Shown: positions 24,926 to 33,277 of the stretch, piece by piece
Layout of the letters: each line of letters starts with the position of its first letter
Numbering within the stretch: position 1 is the stretch's first letter
NCBI RefSeq assembly: GCF_000633535.1
Contig: NZ_AYMR01000011.1
Location: forward strand, 276,744-340,743
From: Leifsonia aquatica H1aii
Lineage (GTDB): Bacteria; Actinomycetota; Actinomycetes; Actinomycetales; Microbacteriaceae
Reading direction: 5' to 3'
DNA: 64,000 nt
Translations under genes and position numbers: made by a program
The notes under the pieces: model-generated
What the model was told of the DNA's origin: nothing
The model's database searches: none
Seen by the model: only the letters and a program-made list of their open reading frames with translations

Positions 24926-25267
24926 TCAGTTCGTCCGCAGGGCGGAACGGATCGCCGTGAACGTGCCGCCGGCCGCCTGCGAGGCGAACTGGAACCGCAA
25001 CACGGTGTCCACATTGGAGAGGGTCTCGGTATCGAGGTTCACGTTGTTGCCGTCGAGACGGGTCGGCTCGAGAGAACGCGCCGTGGTCGCGGTGGTATGA
25101 CCGTCATGGTCCGCGACAGAACGCGCGAGGGCGTCTTCGAACGACACGCGCTCGGCCGTGTAGCCGGGCGTGTTGACATTGGCGATGTTGTTGGCGATCG
25201 CCCGCTGACGCGCGGCGAGGCCGTCGAGGGCGCTCGCGAGGGCGGCACTGGTCACGGATTCGAGCAC
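24926..25267 (-). CDS. flgB: Proximal rod protein FlgB
   Basis: 113 residues from a GTG at 25267 with GGAG seven bases upstream; the frame runs 10 codons further to another GTG (25297) with no clear ribosome site. Rod signature LAARQRAIANNIANVNTPGY near the N-terminus and the usual C-terminal VLRFQFASQAAGGTFTAIRS. First gene of the twelve-gene operon ending at flgE. Confidence 0.93.
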   Translation of the reverse strand: MLESVTSAALASALDGLAARQRAIANNIANVNTPGYTAERVSFEDALARSVADHDGHTTATTARSLEPTRLDGNNVNLDTETLSNVDTVLRFQFASQAAGGTFTAIRSALRTN

Positions 25268-25338
25268 AACGGCACTCCATCGAGGTCTGGTCGGCACATC
25301 CGTGGCCTGGTCGTCGAGCGATCCGTGCTCAGCGTGCT

Positions 25339-25367
25339 CTATCGGCCGGTCTCAGCGGCCCGTTAGC
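25339..25367 (-). promoter_or_regulatory. Sigma-28/WhiG-type promoter for the flgB-flgE operon
   Basis: Minus strand GCTAAC (25367-25362), 15-base spacer, GCCGATAG (25346-25339). Predicted start near 25332, leaving a leader of about 65 bases before the GTG of flgB. An early basal-body operon carrying this promoter is unusual compared with enteric bacteria. Confidence 0.85.
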
Positions 25368-25370
25368 AAT

Positions 25371-25650
25371 GTGTCCACGACTTCCCCACACCCTGAGGAT
25401 CGACGTGTGGAAAGTGTGGATTTCCGACCCCGAAAAGAGGTATACCCACAGAGTCATCCACAGCTCCACCGGGGGTGTGAATTACAGCACTGTTGTTTCG
25501 AAGAGGTGTTCGATCAGCTAGATCTTTGAGCATTTTTGCTGATCAAGCTGCATTTCAGTTTCCTGAGTGCCCTGAGCGTCCACACATCCCGCGCGTGTCC
25601 TCCACACTTTTCGCACCTCCATCCACCAGTTCTCCCCAGAGTTATCCACA
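25371..25650. other. Non-coding DnaA-box-like cluster with AT-rich segment
   Basis: No credible gene lies between the flgB promoter and 25819. TCCACA-type words are dense: one perfect DnaA box TTATCCACA (25642-25650), one 8/9 match TCATCCACA (25454-25462), and 7/9 matches at 25371, 25382, 25406 (minus), 25415 (minus), 25442, 25576 and 25598. Between them, about 25480-25565 is clearly AT-rich against the GC-rich surroundings and holds the inverted repeat gatcagc (25512) / gctgatc (25538). This resembles an origin or DnaA-titration site, but the true oriC is normally beside dnaA, which is not here. 25651-25788 shows nothing else. Confidence 0.45.
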
Positions 25651-25788
25651 GGTGGAGAAGTCGCGCCGGGCGCGTCGCGGTGGAATCACCCGTTCACCCC
25701 CGCGCGGTGAACGCCCCCTGAACGCGCGATGGCCGGCTCTGACACGCCCGGGATGCGTCCGACGCCGCCCGGAGGGCACTAGGACCGA

Positions 25789-25804
25789 CTGCTCATCTGA
25801 GCAG
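25789..25804 (-). terminator. Short palindrome after the fliD-fliS operon
   Basis: CTGCTCA-TC-TGAGCAG is a perfect inverted repeat 16 bases past the last minus-strand stop. It could be a weak terminator or an operator; no T-run follows. Confidence 0.35.
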
Positions 25805-25819
25805 ATGCCGTCGTTCTGA

Positions 25820-26203
25820 TCAGCCGAGCAGGTCGAAGTAGACCGGTCGCGGACCCTGCTCGGTGCGCGGCACCGCCTTCACCGCGGCGAGGTGGCGGGC
25901 CGTCGTCTGACGGACGTCTTCGAGGTAGCGGATCGTGTGCGCCTGCGCCTCCAGGAGCCTCGTCGCGCGGTCGTGCAGCTCAGGCGGGATCGGCCCGAGC
26001 GCGATCGGCGGTCGCCACGGCACGGGTTCCTCCTGGGCGAGCGCACCGTGGAGATCGTTCTCCATCCGCTCCAGGGCCGCGGTCCACGGGCCGAGGACGT
26101 CAGGCGTGAGGACATCGGGCCCGAAGACATCGGGCGCCGTCGCGTCGGGCGCGGGAGGCTGCGGCCCGTCGCCCTGAGAAGCGGGCAGCTCCTCAGGCGA
26201 CAC
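25820..26203 (-). CDS. Small helical protein in the fliT position
   Basis: 127 residues from a GTG at 26203, which overlaps the fliS end by 11 bases and has GGGGAG eight bases upstream. The N-terminal ~35 residues are Pro/Ala/Asp-rich with a repeated PDVxxPDV pattern. The rest is helical: WTAALERMENDLHGAL and PELHDRATRLLEAQAHTIRY. No family is recognised with confidence. Position after fliD-fliS is where fliT, the FliD chaperone, is usually found, so a chaperone role is a reasonable guess. Confidence 0.65.
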   Translation of the reverse strand: MSPEELPASQGDGPQPPAPDATAPDVFGPDVLTPDVLGPWTAALERMENDLHGALAQEEPVPWRPPIALGPIPPELHDRATRLLEAQAHTIRYLEDVRQTTARHLAAVKAVPRTEQGPRPVYFDLLG

Positions 26204-26621
26204 CGAGGTCGCTCCCCGTCGCACCGGCGCCTGTCGCCGGGATGGCCGCGGCGGCCTCGTGCCAGGCCTGGCGGAGCGGTTCGACGAGCTCGATCGCCTC
26301 GCGCACCTTGGTGGCATCGCGCTCCACCGTCACGTCGACGATCAGCTCGGCCAGATACGTGTAGAGCTGGAGGAGTCCGTCGGCGCCGTTCCACAGGTCG
26401 ACGCGGAGACTCGAGGCCAGTTCGGCGACGATCTGATCGGCGTGCCGCAGGTTCTCCCAGGCGATCGGCCAGTTGTCGACGGTCAATGCCGTCTCGGCCC
26501 GGGTCAGGTCGAGCACCAGTCTGTCGTAGAGCATGGTCAGGAGGCGGGCGGGGCTCGCCGAGAGCACGCTGTCCCTGTTGTACGCGGAGAGCTTCGCTGC
26601 TGCGGAGTTCAGGACGGTCAT
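26193..26621 (-). CDS. fliS: Flagellin chaperone FliS
   Basis: 142 residues from the ATG at 26621 (ATGA overlap with fliD). Typical FliS: AAAKLSAYNRDSVLSASPAR then LLTMLYDRLVLDL, and LYTYLAELIVDVTVERDATK near the C-terminus. It binds the flagellin C-terminus in the cytoplasm, preventing polymerisation before export. Confidence 0.95.
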   Translation of the reverse strand: MTVLNSAAAKLSAYNRDSVLSASPARLLTMLYDRLVLDLTRAETALTVDNWPIAWENLRHADQIVAELASSLRVDLWNGADGLLQLYTYLAELIVDVTVERDATKVREAIELVEPLRQAWHEAAAAIPATGAGATGSDLGVA

Positions 26622-28003
26622 GACGAGCTCGACGAGAGGGAGGACAGCTGGCCGGACAGCCAGTTGGACTGCGATTGCAGCTTCTGCAGCTGCACCTCGA
26701 GGTTCGCGTAGGTCTTCTCGAGGCTGGTGCGTCGATCGGCGAGACGTGTGTCCCAGTCGTCGATCTGGGTACTGAGGCTCTTCACGGTCGACTGCTCGCC
26801 CGTGATCTTGGTGGTGATCGAGCCGTCGTACTTGTCGCTGGCCGCCTTCGCCACATCGGCGACCCGCTGGGCGAGGGCGGCGACCGCGGCCTTGGTCTTC
26901 TCGGGATCCTTGACGAGGGCGGCGGAGAACTTCTCCGCGTCGAAGGTCAGGTTCCCGTCGCTCGTGATCGAGATCCCGTAGGCCGAGGGGGAGATGCCGT
27001 CGATCGGCGCGGAAGCGGCGTCGAGCAGCTTCTGGTTCGCGTCCCGGACCGTCGAGTCGCCGGTGAAGGTGCCCGCGGTGACGACGGTGCCGCCTGCGCT
27101 GTTGGTGGTCGTGCTGACGGCCTGCTTGGTCGCGATGTAGGCGAAGATGTCGTTCAGGCTGGTGACCAGGGCGTTCGCGACATCGGAGACGGCCTTGTCG
27201 TCCCGGGCGATGCTCAGCGTGACGGGCGTGGTCGAGGCCGCGCTCACCGTCACGGTGACGCCCGGCAGCACGTCGGCGAAGGTGTTGGTGGACGATGTGA
27301 CCGACTGCGCGGCGCCCGTGCCGCTCCACAGGGTGATCTGCGCGTCCTGGGCCTGGCGCACCTGGGCCGCACCCGGCTCGCTGAGCAGGTTGGTCGCCGT
27401 GCCGGCGCCGACGTCGGCGGTGGAGCCGCGGTAGGCGGTGAACGTCCCCTCGGCGCCACTCTTGGTGGAGCTGAGCTGCAGACGGTAGACCTTCTCGCCG
27501 GTGGCGGGGTCGAGTCCGGCCGCGACCTGGGTGGCGGTGACGCCGACCCCGGCCTTGTTGATCGCCGCGGCGACATCCGCCAGCGACGAGCTGGCCGCCG
27601 TGACCTGCTTCATCGTGCCGTCGGCGGCGACGAACGTGAGCACGGGCGGCTGGTCCGGCCACTGGGTGAGCGGACCGGTGACCGTCACCTGCGACTGCGC
27701 GAGCTTGTCCACCGTGAAGTCGATGGTTCCGTCGACGGCACCGGGACCGGCCGTCGCGGTGACCGCGGTGGAGCTGGAGGTGGCGGTGTGCAGGTCGCTC
27801 GTGGCCGGCTTGGCCGTCTTCGCGGCGAGCTCGGCGAGGGCCGACACCTTGGTGTTCAGGCCCTGCATCGCCGTGATGTAGGTGGTGGAGCTGGTGACCT
27901 TGTTCTTCAGCAGCGTCTGCGGAACGGCCTCCGCCTGCATGAGCTGGTTGATCAGATCAGTGGTCTTCAGACCGCTGATGAGACCGTCGATGGCCAATCC
28001 CAT
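26618..28003 (-). CDS. fliD: Filament cap protein FliD
   Basis: 461 residues. Starts MGLAIDGLISGLKTTDLINQ, the FliD N-terminus; FliD C-terminal coiled region VKSLSTQIDDWDTRLADRR is also present. It caps the filament and helps flagellin fold in place. A GGGAGGGAG ribosome site precedes the ATG. No sigma-28-type promoter was found in the 210 bases upstream, so it may depend on read-through from fliC or another promoter. Confidence 0.95.
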   Translation of the reverse strand: MGLAIDGLISGLKTTDLINQLMQAEAVPQTLLKNKVTSSTTYITAMQGLNTKVSALAELAAKTAKPATSDLHTATSSSTAVTATAGPGAVDGTIDFTVDKLAQSQVTVTGPLTQWPDQPPVLTFVAADGTMKQVTAASSSLADVAAAINKAGVGVTATQVAAGLDPATGEKVYRLQLSSTKSGAEGTFTAYRGSTADVGAGTATNLLSEPGAAQVRQAQDAQITLWSGTGAAQSVTSSTNTFADVLPGVTVTVSAASTTPVTLSIARDDKAVSDVANALVTSLNDIFAYIATKQAVSTTTNSAGGTVVTAGTFTGDSTVRDANQKLLDAASAPIDGISPSAYGISITSDGNLTFDAEKFSAALVKDPEKTKAAVAALAQRVADVAKAASDKYDGSITTKITGEQSTVKSLSTQIDDWDTRLADRRTSLEKTYANLEVQLQKLQSQSNWLSGQLSSLSSSSS

Positions 28004-28090
28004 CGGTGCTCCCTCCCTGTGGGTGGTGGTGGCTGGTGCTGCTGCGCTGCTAGTGCTGCTGGTGGTGCTGGTCGTTCAGGTGGTGCGGAG

Positions 28091-28133
28091 CGGTGGCCGG
28101 GATGCGCTTTGGGGCGACACATCCCGGCCACCG
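28091..28133 (-). terminator. Terminator after fliC
   Basis: A 14-base perfect stem (28091-28104 with 28120-28133) around a 15-base loop, about 80 bases past the fliC stop. It probably limits read-through into fliD. The rest of the gap (28021-28080) is a GCT/GGT-rich simple sequence. Confidence 0.7.
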
Positions 28134-28213
28134 TTCACTGCGGCTCGTTCGCTGGGGTCAGCGGATGAGCGGATCAGGTGCAGAACGCGGCTGGCGACCG
28201 CGCCCGGACCGGA

Positions 28214-29047
28214 CTAGCGGAGCAGCTGCAGAACGCCCTGACCGGACTGGTTGGCCTGGGCGAGCATCGCGGTGCCGGCCTGCGACAGGATGTTGGAGCG
28301 GGTGTACTTCACCATCTCCTCCGCCATGTCCGTGTCGGTGATGCGCGACGACGCAGCCGACAGGTTCTCCTTGGAGACGTTGAGGCTGCGGATGGTGCTC
28401 TCGAAGCGGTTCTGCACGGCACCGAGGCTCGCACGCGCGGTCGACACGTTCTTGATCTGCGTGTCCAGAGCCGTGATCGACGTCAGGGCGTTGGCCGCCG
28501 AGTCGAACGTCAGGGTACCGACCGCCGTGGCGACGGTGGCGACGTTGGCGCCGGACAGGTCGACCGCGATCTGGTCGTTGGCCGCGACATCGCCGGCGCC
28601 GACCTGGAAGGTCAGCGAGGCGTTGGAGCCGTCGAGCAGCTTGATGCCGTTGAAGTTGGCGCTGCCCGAGATGCGGGTGAGCTCGCTGGTCAGCTGGTCG
28701 ACCTCGGTCTTGATGGCGGCGCGCGAGTCGGCGTTGTTCGAGTCGCTGCCGGCCTGGACGGCCAGGTCGCGCACGCGCTGCAGGATCGAGTGGACTTCGG
28801 TCAGCTGGCCTTCAGCGGTCTGCACGACGCTGATGCCGTCCTGAGCGTTGCGGGCGGCGACGGTGAGACCGCCGACCTGCGACTTCAGGCCCTGCGAGAT
28901 GGCCAGGCCCGCCGCGTCGTCCGCCGCACGGTTGATGCGGAGGCCGCTGGACAGCTTCTCGAGCGACTTCGAGAGGTCGCTCTGCGTGTTGTTCAGGTTG
29001 CGGTAGGCGTTGTTGGCCGCGATGTTGGTGTTGATCTGCATACCCAT
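28214..29047 (-). CDS. fliC: Flagellin
   Basis: 277 residues from the ATG at 29047 with GGAGG eight bases upstream. N-terminal D0/D1 (MQINTNIAANNAYRNLNNTQ, LEKLSSGLRINRAADDAAGL) and C-terminal D1/D0 (ASLGAVQNRFESTI, ATSNI-type end SNILSQAGTAMLAQANQSGQ) are both present. The middle is only ~80 residues, so the outer D2/D3 domains are absent or minimal. Single flagellin gene in the window. It has its own promoter and a leader with possible CsrA sites. Confidence 0.97.
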   Translation of the reverse strand: MGMQINTNIAANNAYRNLNNTQSDLSKSLEKLSSGLRINRAADDAAGLAISQGLKSQVGGLTVAARNAQDGISVVQTAEGQLTEVHSILQRVRDLAVQAGSDSNNADSRAAIKTEVDQLTSELTRISGSANFNGIKLLDGSNASLTFQVGAGDVAANDQIAVDLSGANVATVATAVGTLTFDSAANALTSITALDTQIKNVSTARASLGAVQNRFESTIRSLNVSKENLSAASSRITDTDMAEEMVKYTRSNILSQAGTAMLAQANQSGQGVLQLLR

Positions 29048-29053
29048 GATGTT

Positions 29054-29093
29054 TCCTCCATGATCTGGGCTGGATGTTTCGCGGTCCGTCCAT
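29054..29093 (-). promoter_or_regulatory. Candidate CsrA-binding sites in the flagellin leader
   Basis: The leader mRNA carries two similar segments: CCAUGGACGGAC (GGA at 29091-29089 and 29087-29085) and UCAUGGAGGAAAC, which includes the Shine-Dalgarno (29060-29054). CsrA binds GGA motifs in pairs and would hide the ribosome site, as in the Bacillus hag leader. CsrA and FliW are both encoded here. Inferred from motif and spacing only. Confidence 0.5.
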
Positions 29094-29108
29094 GGCCCGC
29101 ATCCCCCT

Positions 29109-29138
29109 CTATCGACCGCCCGCCCGCTCCCGTTAGGC
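29109..29138 (-). promoter_or_regulatory. Sigma-28/WhiG-type promoter for fliC
   Basis: Minus strand GCCTAAC (29138-29132), 15-base spacer, GTCGATAG (29116-29109), one base off the GCCGATAG of the other sites. The leader to the ATG is about 55 bases. Confidence 0.85.
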
Positions 29139-29183
29139 ACCCGCCGCATTCGGCGAGGCGGCGAGAAGTGCACGCGGAAACGG

Positions 29184-29210
29184 CGAGACGGCGGACGATC
29201 CGCCGTCTCG
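29184..29210 (-). terminator. Terminator after the sigma factor gene
   Basis: A 12-base perfect stem (29184-29195 with 29199-29210) and three-base loop, ten bases past the sigma gene stop and upstream of the fliC promoter. Confidence 0.7.
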
Positions 29211-29219
29211 GTTCAGCGC

Positions 29220-30044
29220 TCAGGACGCGCGGACGGAGGTGGGGGAGGTGGGGGAGAGCGGCGCCGGGTGCGCGCCCATGTGGGCGACCGCGTGCTGGGC
29301 CAGGCGGGCCAGGTAGGCGCTGCGCCGGGCCTGGGAGGTCTTGGCCTCGATGACCTCGGGATCGCCCTCGTCGGCGTAGTGGGTCGCCATGCCCTCGCGC
29401 ATCAGACGGATGGCCTCGGAGCGCTGCTGCGAGACGGCGGAGTGGGTGATGCCCAGCTCCTCGGCGATCTCGGTGACAGTGCGGTCGTCGAAGTAGATGG
29501 CCTCGACGATGGAGCGCATCCGGTCGGGGAGTGCGGCGACCGCGGCGCGCACGTAGGCGGTGCGCTCGCCGGTCATCAGCGATTCCTCGGGCCCGACGGT
29601 GTCGGAGATGAGCAACGGCTCGACCGTCTCGTCGAGCGCGGTCACGGTGCGTGCGGCGTCGGCGAGCCCGGCGGCCGCGGTCTGGCGGTCCACCCCGAGT
29701 GCGTCGGCGATCTCATCGACCGTGGGAGTGCGGCCGAGTGCGGCCGTGAGGCTCTCGCGCACCGCGACCGTCTCCTTGATGCGCTTGCGCGCGGAACGGG
29801 TCGCCCAGTCGCTCGCCCGGAGCTCGTCGGCGAGGGCGCCGAGGATGCGCGTGCGGGCGTAGGCCCCGAACGGGACGCCGGTGGACGCGTCGTACGCGTC
29901 GGCGGCCGTCACCAGCGCCAGGGAGCCGGCCGAGGCCAGGTCGTCCCGGGACAGGTGCGTGGCGCGCGCGACCAGGTCGGAGACCAGGTACCCCACCAGT
30001 GGCAGGTTCTCTACGACGAGCGCGTTTCGTTCGTTGCGGTTCAC
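29220..30044 (-). CDS. fliA: Sigma factor of the FliA/WhiG (sigma-28) type
   Basis: 274 residues. Region 2 (NLPLVGYLVSDLVARA, then LVTAADAYDASTGVPFGAYA and RTRILGALADELRASDW) and region 4 (LPDRMRSIVEAIYFDDRTVT, EIAEELGITHSAVSQQRSEA) are clear; the region 2 wording matches sigma-28 and WhiG proteins. Six promoters of the FliA/WhiG class lie in this cluster and are the obvious targets. No anti-sigma factor (FlgM) gene is seen. The C-terminal ~45 residues after region 4 are an extra tail. No sigma-28-type promoter precedes the gene itself. Confidence 0.93.
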   Translation of the reverse strand: MNRNERNALVVENLPLVGYLVSDLVARATHLSRDDLASAGSLALVTAADAYDASTGVPFGAYARTRILGALADELRASDWATRSARKRIKETVAVRESLTAALGRTPTVDEIADALGVDRQTAAAGLADAARTVTALDETVEPLLISDTVGPEESLMTGERTAYVRAAVAALPDRMRSIVEAIYFDDRTVTEIAEELGITHSAVSQQRSEAIRLMREGMATHYADEGDPEVIEAKTSQARRSAYLARLAQHAVAHMGAHPAPLSPTSPTSVRAS

Positions 30045-30347
30045 GCTGTGCGACCCCTCTTCATCGGACGGGTACCACGAATCCGGCCCTCCAGGATCGG
30101 GCGGAACGGGTACTCGGGCGGTGCTTGTGATGCTCGGGCTGGGTCGGGTGCCGAGCGGGTGCTAGGGGTCTTTCGTGTTCACGGTAACAACGTCGGGGTG
30201 CTCCGGTCTCGCCTCGGATGCCCCCACTACAGGGCAGACAGCACCCCCAAAAATGGGAACACCGACATCCACGTGTACGACCTGTGGGACTGATAAGGGA
30301 AAGCTGTGGATCAAGGGTCGGCACTGAGGGTATTCGCAGCTCTGCGC
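30045..30347. other. Long non-coding gap between the sigma gene and flgN
   Basis: About 300 bases without a credible gene. It should contain the promoter and leader of the sigma gene (minus strand). A partly symmetric GTTCACGGTAAC (30177-30188) could be an operator. No sigma-28-type site faces the sigma gene. Nothing else can be supported. Confidence 0.4.
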
Positions 30348-30377
30348 CCCTAACATCGAGCCCACCGGTGCCGATTG
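30348..30377 (+). promoter_or_regulatory. Sigma-28/WhiG-type promoter for flgN-flgK-flgL-fliW
   Basis: CCCTAAC (30348-30354), 15-base spacer, GCCGATTG (30370-30377). Predicted start near 30384, about 80 bases before flgN. The leader has several GGA words, one in the flgN ribosome site, so CsrA control is possible. Confidence 0.8.
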
Positions 30378-30466
30378 TCCCTTGTGTCGACGGGCAGACC
30401 GTCCGTCGTCCCGATACCCGAGGGGACCGCGTGCGCACAACGACTCACGAGGAAGTCAGGAGCGAC

Positions 30467-30958
30467 ATGGCCGCGAGCGAACTGTCCGCGCAGCTCTGGA
30501 AGGAGCGCGAGCTCCTGGAGCTGCTGCTGTTCAAGCTGGAGGAGGAGCAGCTGCTGCTCGTCGCCGGCAAGTCGCGCTGGATCTCCCACGCCACCCGTGA
30601 AGTCGAGCAGGTCATGGAGCGGATGCGAGTCGTCGGCCTGACCCGCACCGTCGAGGTCGCCGAGGTGGCCGAGGCCTGGGGCCTCGCAGCCGACGCGACC
30701 CTGCGCGAGCTCGCGACGGCCGCTCCCGACGGCATCTGGTCCGACATCTTCGGCTCGCACCTGGCGGCCATGACCGAGCTGACCGGGCAGATCGCCGAGG
30801 TGCGCGACATCAACGAGCGCCTGCTGCGGGAGGCCGCACGCTCCACCCAGGAGACGCTGAGCGGGCTGTCGGCCGGCGGCGACCCTGGGCTGTACGGCGC
30901 CGCGGGCGAGAGCCGGGCCGGCGACGTCGGCGCACGATTCTTCGACACGGAGGCGTAG
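30467..30958 (+). CDS. flgN: FlgN-type chaperone for hook-associated proteins
   Basis: 163 residues from the ATG at 30467; AGGAG lies just upstream (an in-frame GTG at 30431 is less well placed). Helical: LWKERELLELLLFKLEEEQL and RWISHATREVEQVMERMR match the FlgN pattern. FlgN chaperones FlgK and FlgL, encoded next. Sequence conservation in the family is low, so the call rests on pattern plus position. Confidence 0.85.
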   Translation: MAASELSAQLWKERELLELLLFKLEEEQLLLVAGKSRWISHATREVEQVMERMRVVGLTRTVEVAEVAEAWGLAADATLRELATAAPDGIWSDIFGSHLAAMTELTGQIAEVRDINERLLREAARSTQETLSGLSAGGDPGLYGAAGESRAGDVGARFFDTEA

Positions 30959-30964
30959 ACAGGG

Positions 30965-32389
30965 ATGAGCACCTTCAGCGGGCTGAACACCGCATACACG
31001 GGCCTGGTCGCCGCCAAGGCCGGGCTCGACGTCGTCGGGCAGAACCTGGTCAACGCGAACACCGCCGGCTACACCCGTCAGCGCGTGACGACCTCCGCCG
31101 TCCCTCCCCTGAACACGAATCGGCTCTTCAGCGGGGGAGTGCAGCCGGGGCAGGGCGTGTTCGTCGGTGGAGTCCAGCGTCTGGACGACGCCGCGCTCAG
31201 CCTCCGTGTGCGCACAACGGCAGCCGTCTCCGGCTACTCCGGCACCCGCGCCCAGGCATTGGCGACGCTCGAGTCGTCGCTGAACGAACCGGGCACGAAC
31301 GGCATCTCCGCGCAGCTGCAGAAGGTCTGGTCGGCCTGGGGCGACGTCTCCAACCAGGCGGGGGAGCAGGCGCCCGCGGGCGTGCTGCTCGGCCAGGCCG
31401 GCAGCCTGGTGACGCAGATCTCCCAGGGCTATCAGGCGGTGGACGACCAGTGGACCGCGCTGCGCACCCAGACGGGCGGGATGGTCGACGACCTCAACTC
31501 CGCGGCGAACGCGGTCGCCGAGCTGAACGGCCGCATCCGCTCCGCGCTCTCCTCCGGGGCCTCTGCGAACGAGCTGCTGGACCAGCGTGACGCGCTCACC
31601 ACGAAGATCGCCGCCTTGGCAGGTGGCGTCGTGCGGGCGAACCAGGACGGCACCGTCGACGTGCTGATCGGAGGCAACCCGCTGGTGCAGGGCACCTCCG
31701 CCAATGCGGTGACGCTCGCCGGCGCCCAGCGGATGAGCGACGCGGCCGGCGCCGCGCCGCGTCTCGAGTGGGCCTACCGCCCCGGCGCCGCGATCGCCCT
31801 GGAGGGCGGCTCGATCGCCGGCGCGATCTCGACGCTCGCCCCCGCGGACGCCTCGGGCACCGGCGGCGTCCTCGCCGAGGCGGCGGCCGGCTACAACAGC
31901 TTCGCGGTGACGATCGCCCAGCGGGTGAACGACATCCACCGCACCGGCGCGACGGGTTCCGGCGCCACCGGGCTCGACTTCTTCGCCATCGACGCGAGCA
32001 AGCCGGCGGCACTCGGCCTCTCGGTCGTGCCCACGAGCGTGTCGCAGATCGCCACCGGCACCCCGGGGGCGGGCGGCAGCGACGGCAGCATCGCCGACGC
32101 GATCGCCAAGCTCGGCACGGGTACGAACGCCGTCGACAAGCAGTGGTCGTCGTTCGTGGTGCGCATCGGCGTCGCGAGCAAGGTGGCCCAGCAGCAGGGT
32201 GACCTCGCCGAACTCTCGGCGAGTTCGGCGACGAGCGCCCTGCTCTCCAACTCCTCCGTCGACCTCGACGAGGAGAACATGAACATGCTCGCGTTCCAGC
32301 ACGCCTACCAGGGTGCTGCGCGTGTGATGACGGCTGTGGACGAGGCACTCGATGTGCTCATCAACCACACCGGACTGGTCGGGAGGTAA
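30965..32389 (+). CDS. flgK: Hook-filament junction protein FlgK
   Basis: 474 residues. N-terminal FSGLNTAYTGLVAAKAGLDV and GQNLVNANTAGYTRQRV are typical, as is the C-terminal EENMNMLAFQHAYQGAARVM. FlgK is the first adaptor between hook and filament. Six bases after flgN. Confidence 0.96.
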   Translation: MSTFSGLNTAYTGLVAAKAGLDVVGQNLVNANTAGYTRQRVTTSAVPPLNTNRLFSGGVQPGQGVFVGGVQRLDDAALSLRVRTTAAVSGYSGTRAQALATLESSLNEPGTNGISAQLQKVWSAWGDVSNQAGEQAPAGVLLGQAGSLVTQISQGYQAVDDQWTALRTQTGGMVDDLNSAANAVAELNGRIRSALSSGASANELLDQRDALTTKIAALAGGVVRANQDGTVDVLIGGNPLVQGTSANAVTLAGAQRMSDAAGAAPRLEWAYRPGAAIALEGGSIAGAISTLAPADASGTGGVLAEAAAGYNSFAVTIAQRVNDIHRTGATGSGATGLDFFAIDASKPAALGLSVVPTSVSQIATGTPGAGGSDGSIADAIAKLGTGTNAVDKQWSSFVVRIGVASKVAQQQGDLAELSASSATSALLSNSSVDLDEENMNMLAFQHAYQGAARVMTAVDEALDVLINHTGLVGR

Positions 32390-32392
32390 TCC

Positions 32393-33277
32393 GTGTTCAC
32401 CCGTGTGACGAACGCCACGCAGACGCTCAACGCGCAGCGCAACCTGCAGCTCAGCCTGCAGCGCCAGACGCAGCTCTACGACCAGGCGACGAGCCGCAAG
32501 CAGATCACCAAGCCGTCGGACGACCCCACGGCCACGGCGAGTGCGCTCGGTGTGCGGGCCGACCAGGCCGCGACGGCGCAGTACAAGCGCAACCTCGACA
32601 ACGGCGACGCCTGGCTCACCACCGCCGACTCCACGCTGAGCTCGGTGGAGGATGTCATGCGGCGCGTGCGGGACCTCACGGTCTCCGGCGCGAACGACGG
32701 CTCCCTCTCGCCCGAGGCGAAGGAGGCGATCGCCACGGAGATCGACGGGCTGAAGAAGTCGCTTCTCTCCCTGGCGAACACGACCTACCTGGGCCGCACC
32801 GTCTTCGCCGGCAACTCGGACGCGGGGGTGGCCTTCCAGCCTGACTACTCCTTCACCGGAGCCGCGGGAAGTACAGTGGAGCGCAGGATCGGACTGGACA
32901 CGACGGTGCGGGTGGATGCCGACGGCGCCGCGGTCTTCGGGACCGGCACCGGCTCGGTGTTCGCCCTGCTGGACAACATCTCGAACGATCTGCGGACGGG
33001 GGTCAACGTGGGTCCCCGTCTCGGCGAGATCGACGACAGGACGAAGGCGATCGTGGGAGAGCACGCGGAGATCGGTGGGCGGCAGACGCGCATCGACAAG
33101 GCGAAGGACCTGCTGGCCATCGGCGCGAACGCGCTCGAGGCGCAGCGTTCCTCCCTCGAGGACGTCGACCTGAGCAAGGTGCTGCTCGACCTGAAGACGC
33201 AGGACGTCAACTACCAGACCGCCCTCGCCGTGACCGCCCGCGTGCTGCAGCCGACCTTGATGGACTTCCTCCGATGA
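32393..33277 (+). CDS. flgL: Hook-filament junction protein FlgL
   Basis: 294 residues, GTG start. Flagellin-like N-terminus (NLQLSLQRQTQLYDQATSRK, KPSDDPTATASALG) and C-terminus (YQTALAVTARVLQPTLMDFL) mark FlgL. Second adaptor protein between hook and filament. Overlaps fliW (ATGA). Confidence 0.95.
   Translation: MFTRVTNATQTLNAQRNLQLSLQRQTQLYDQATSRKQITKPSDDPTATASALGVRADQAATAQYKRNLDNGDAWLTTADSTLSSVEDVMRRVRDLTVSGANDGSLSPEAKEAIATEIDGLKKSLLSLANTTYLGRTVFAGNSDAGVAFQPDYSFTGAAGSTVERRIGLDTTVRVDADGAAVFGTGTGSVFALLDNISNDLRTGVNVGPRLGEIDDRTKAIVGEHAEIGGRQTRIDKAKDLLAIGANALEAQRSSLEDVDLSKVLLDLKTQDVNYQTALAVTARVLQPTLMDFLR

Noticed and set aside
25371..25650. Calling this region the chromosomal origin (oriC)
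   Set aside because: dnaA, dnaN and other origin neighbours are absent; only the box cluster and AT-rich patch are seen.
25493..25819. 108-codon plus-strand frame in the DnaA-box region
   Set aside because: No ribosome site, no motif, composition unlike neighbouring genes.
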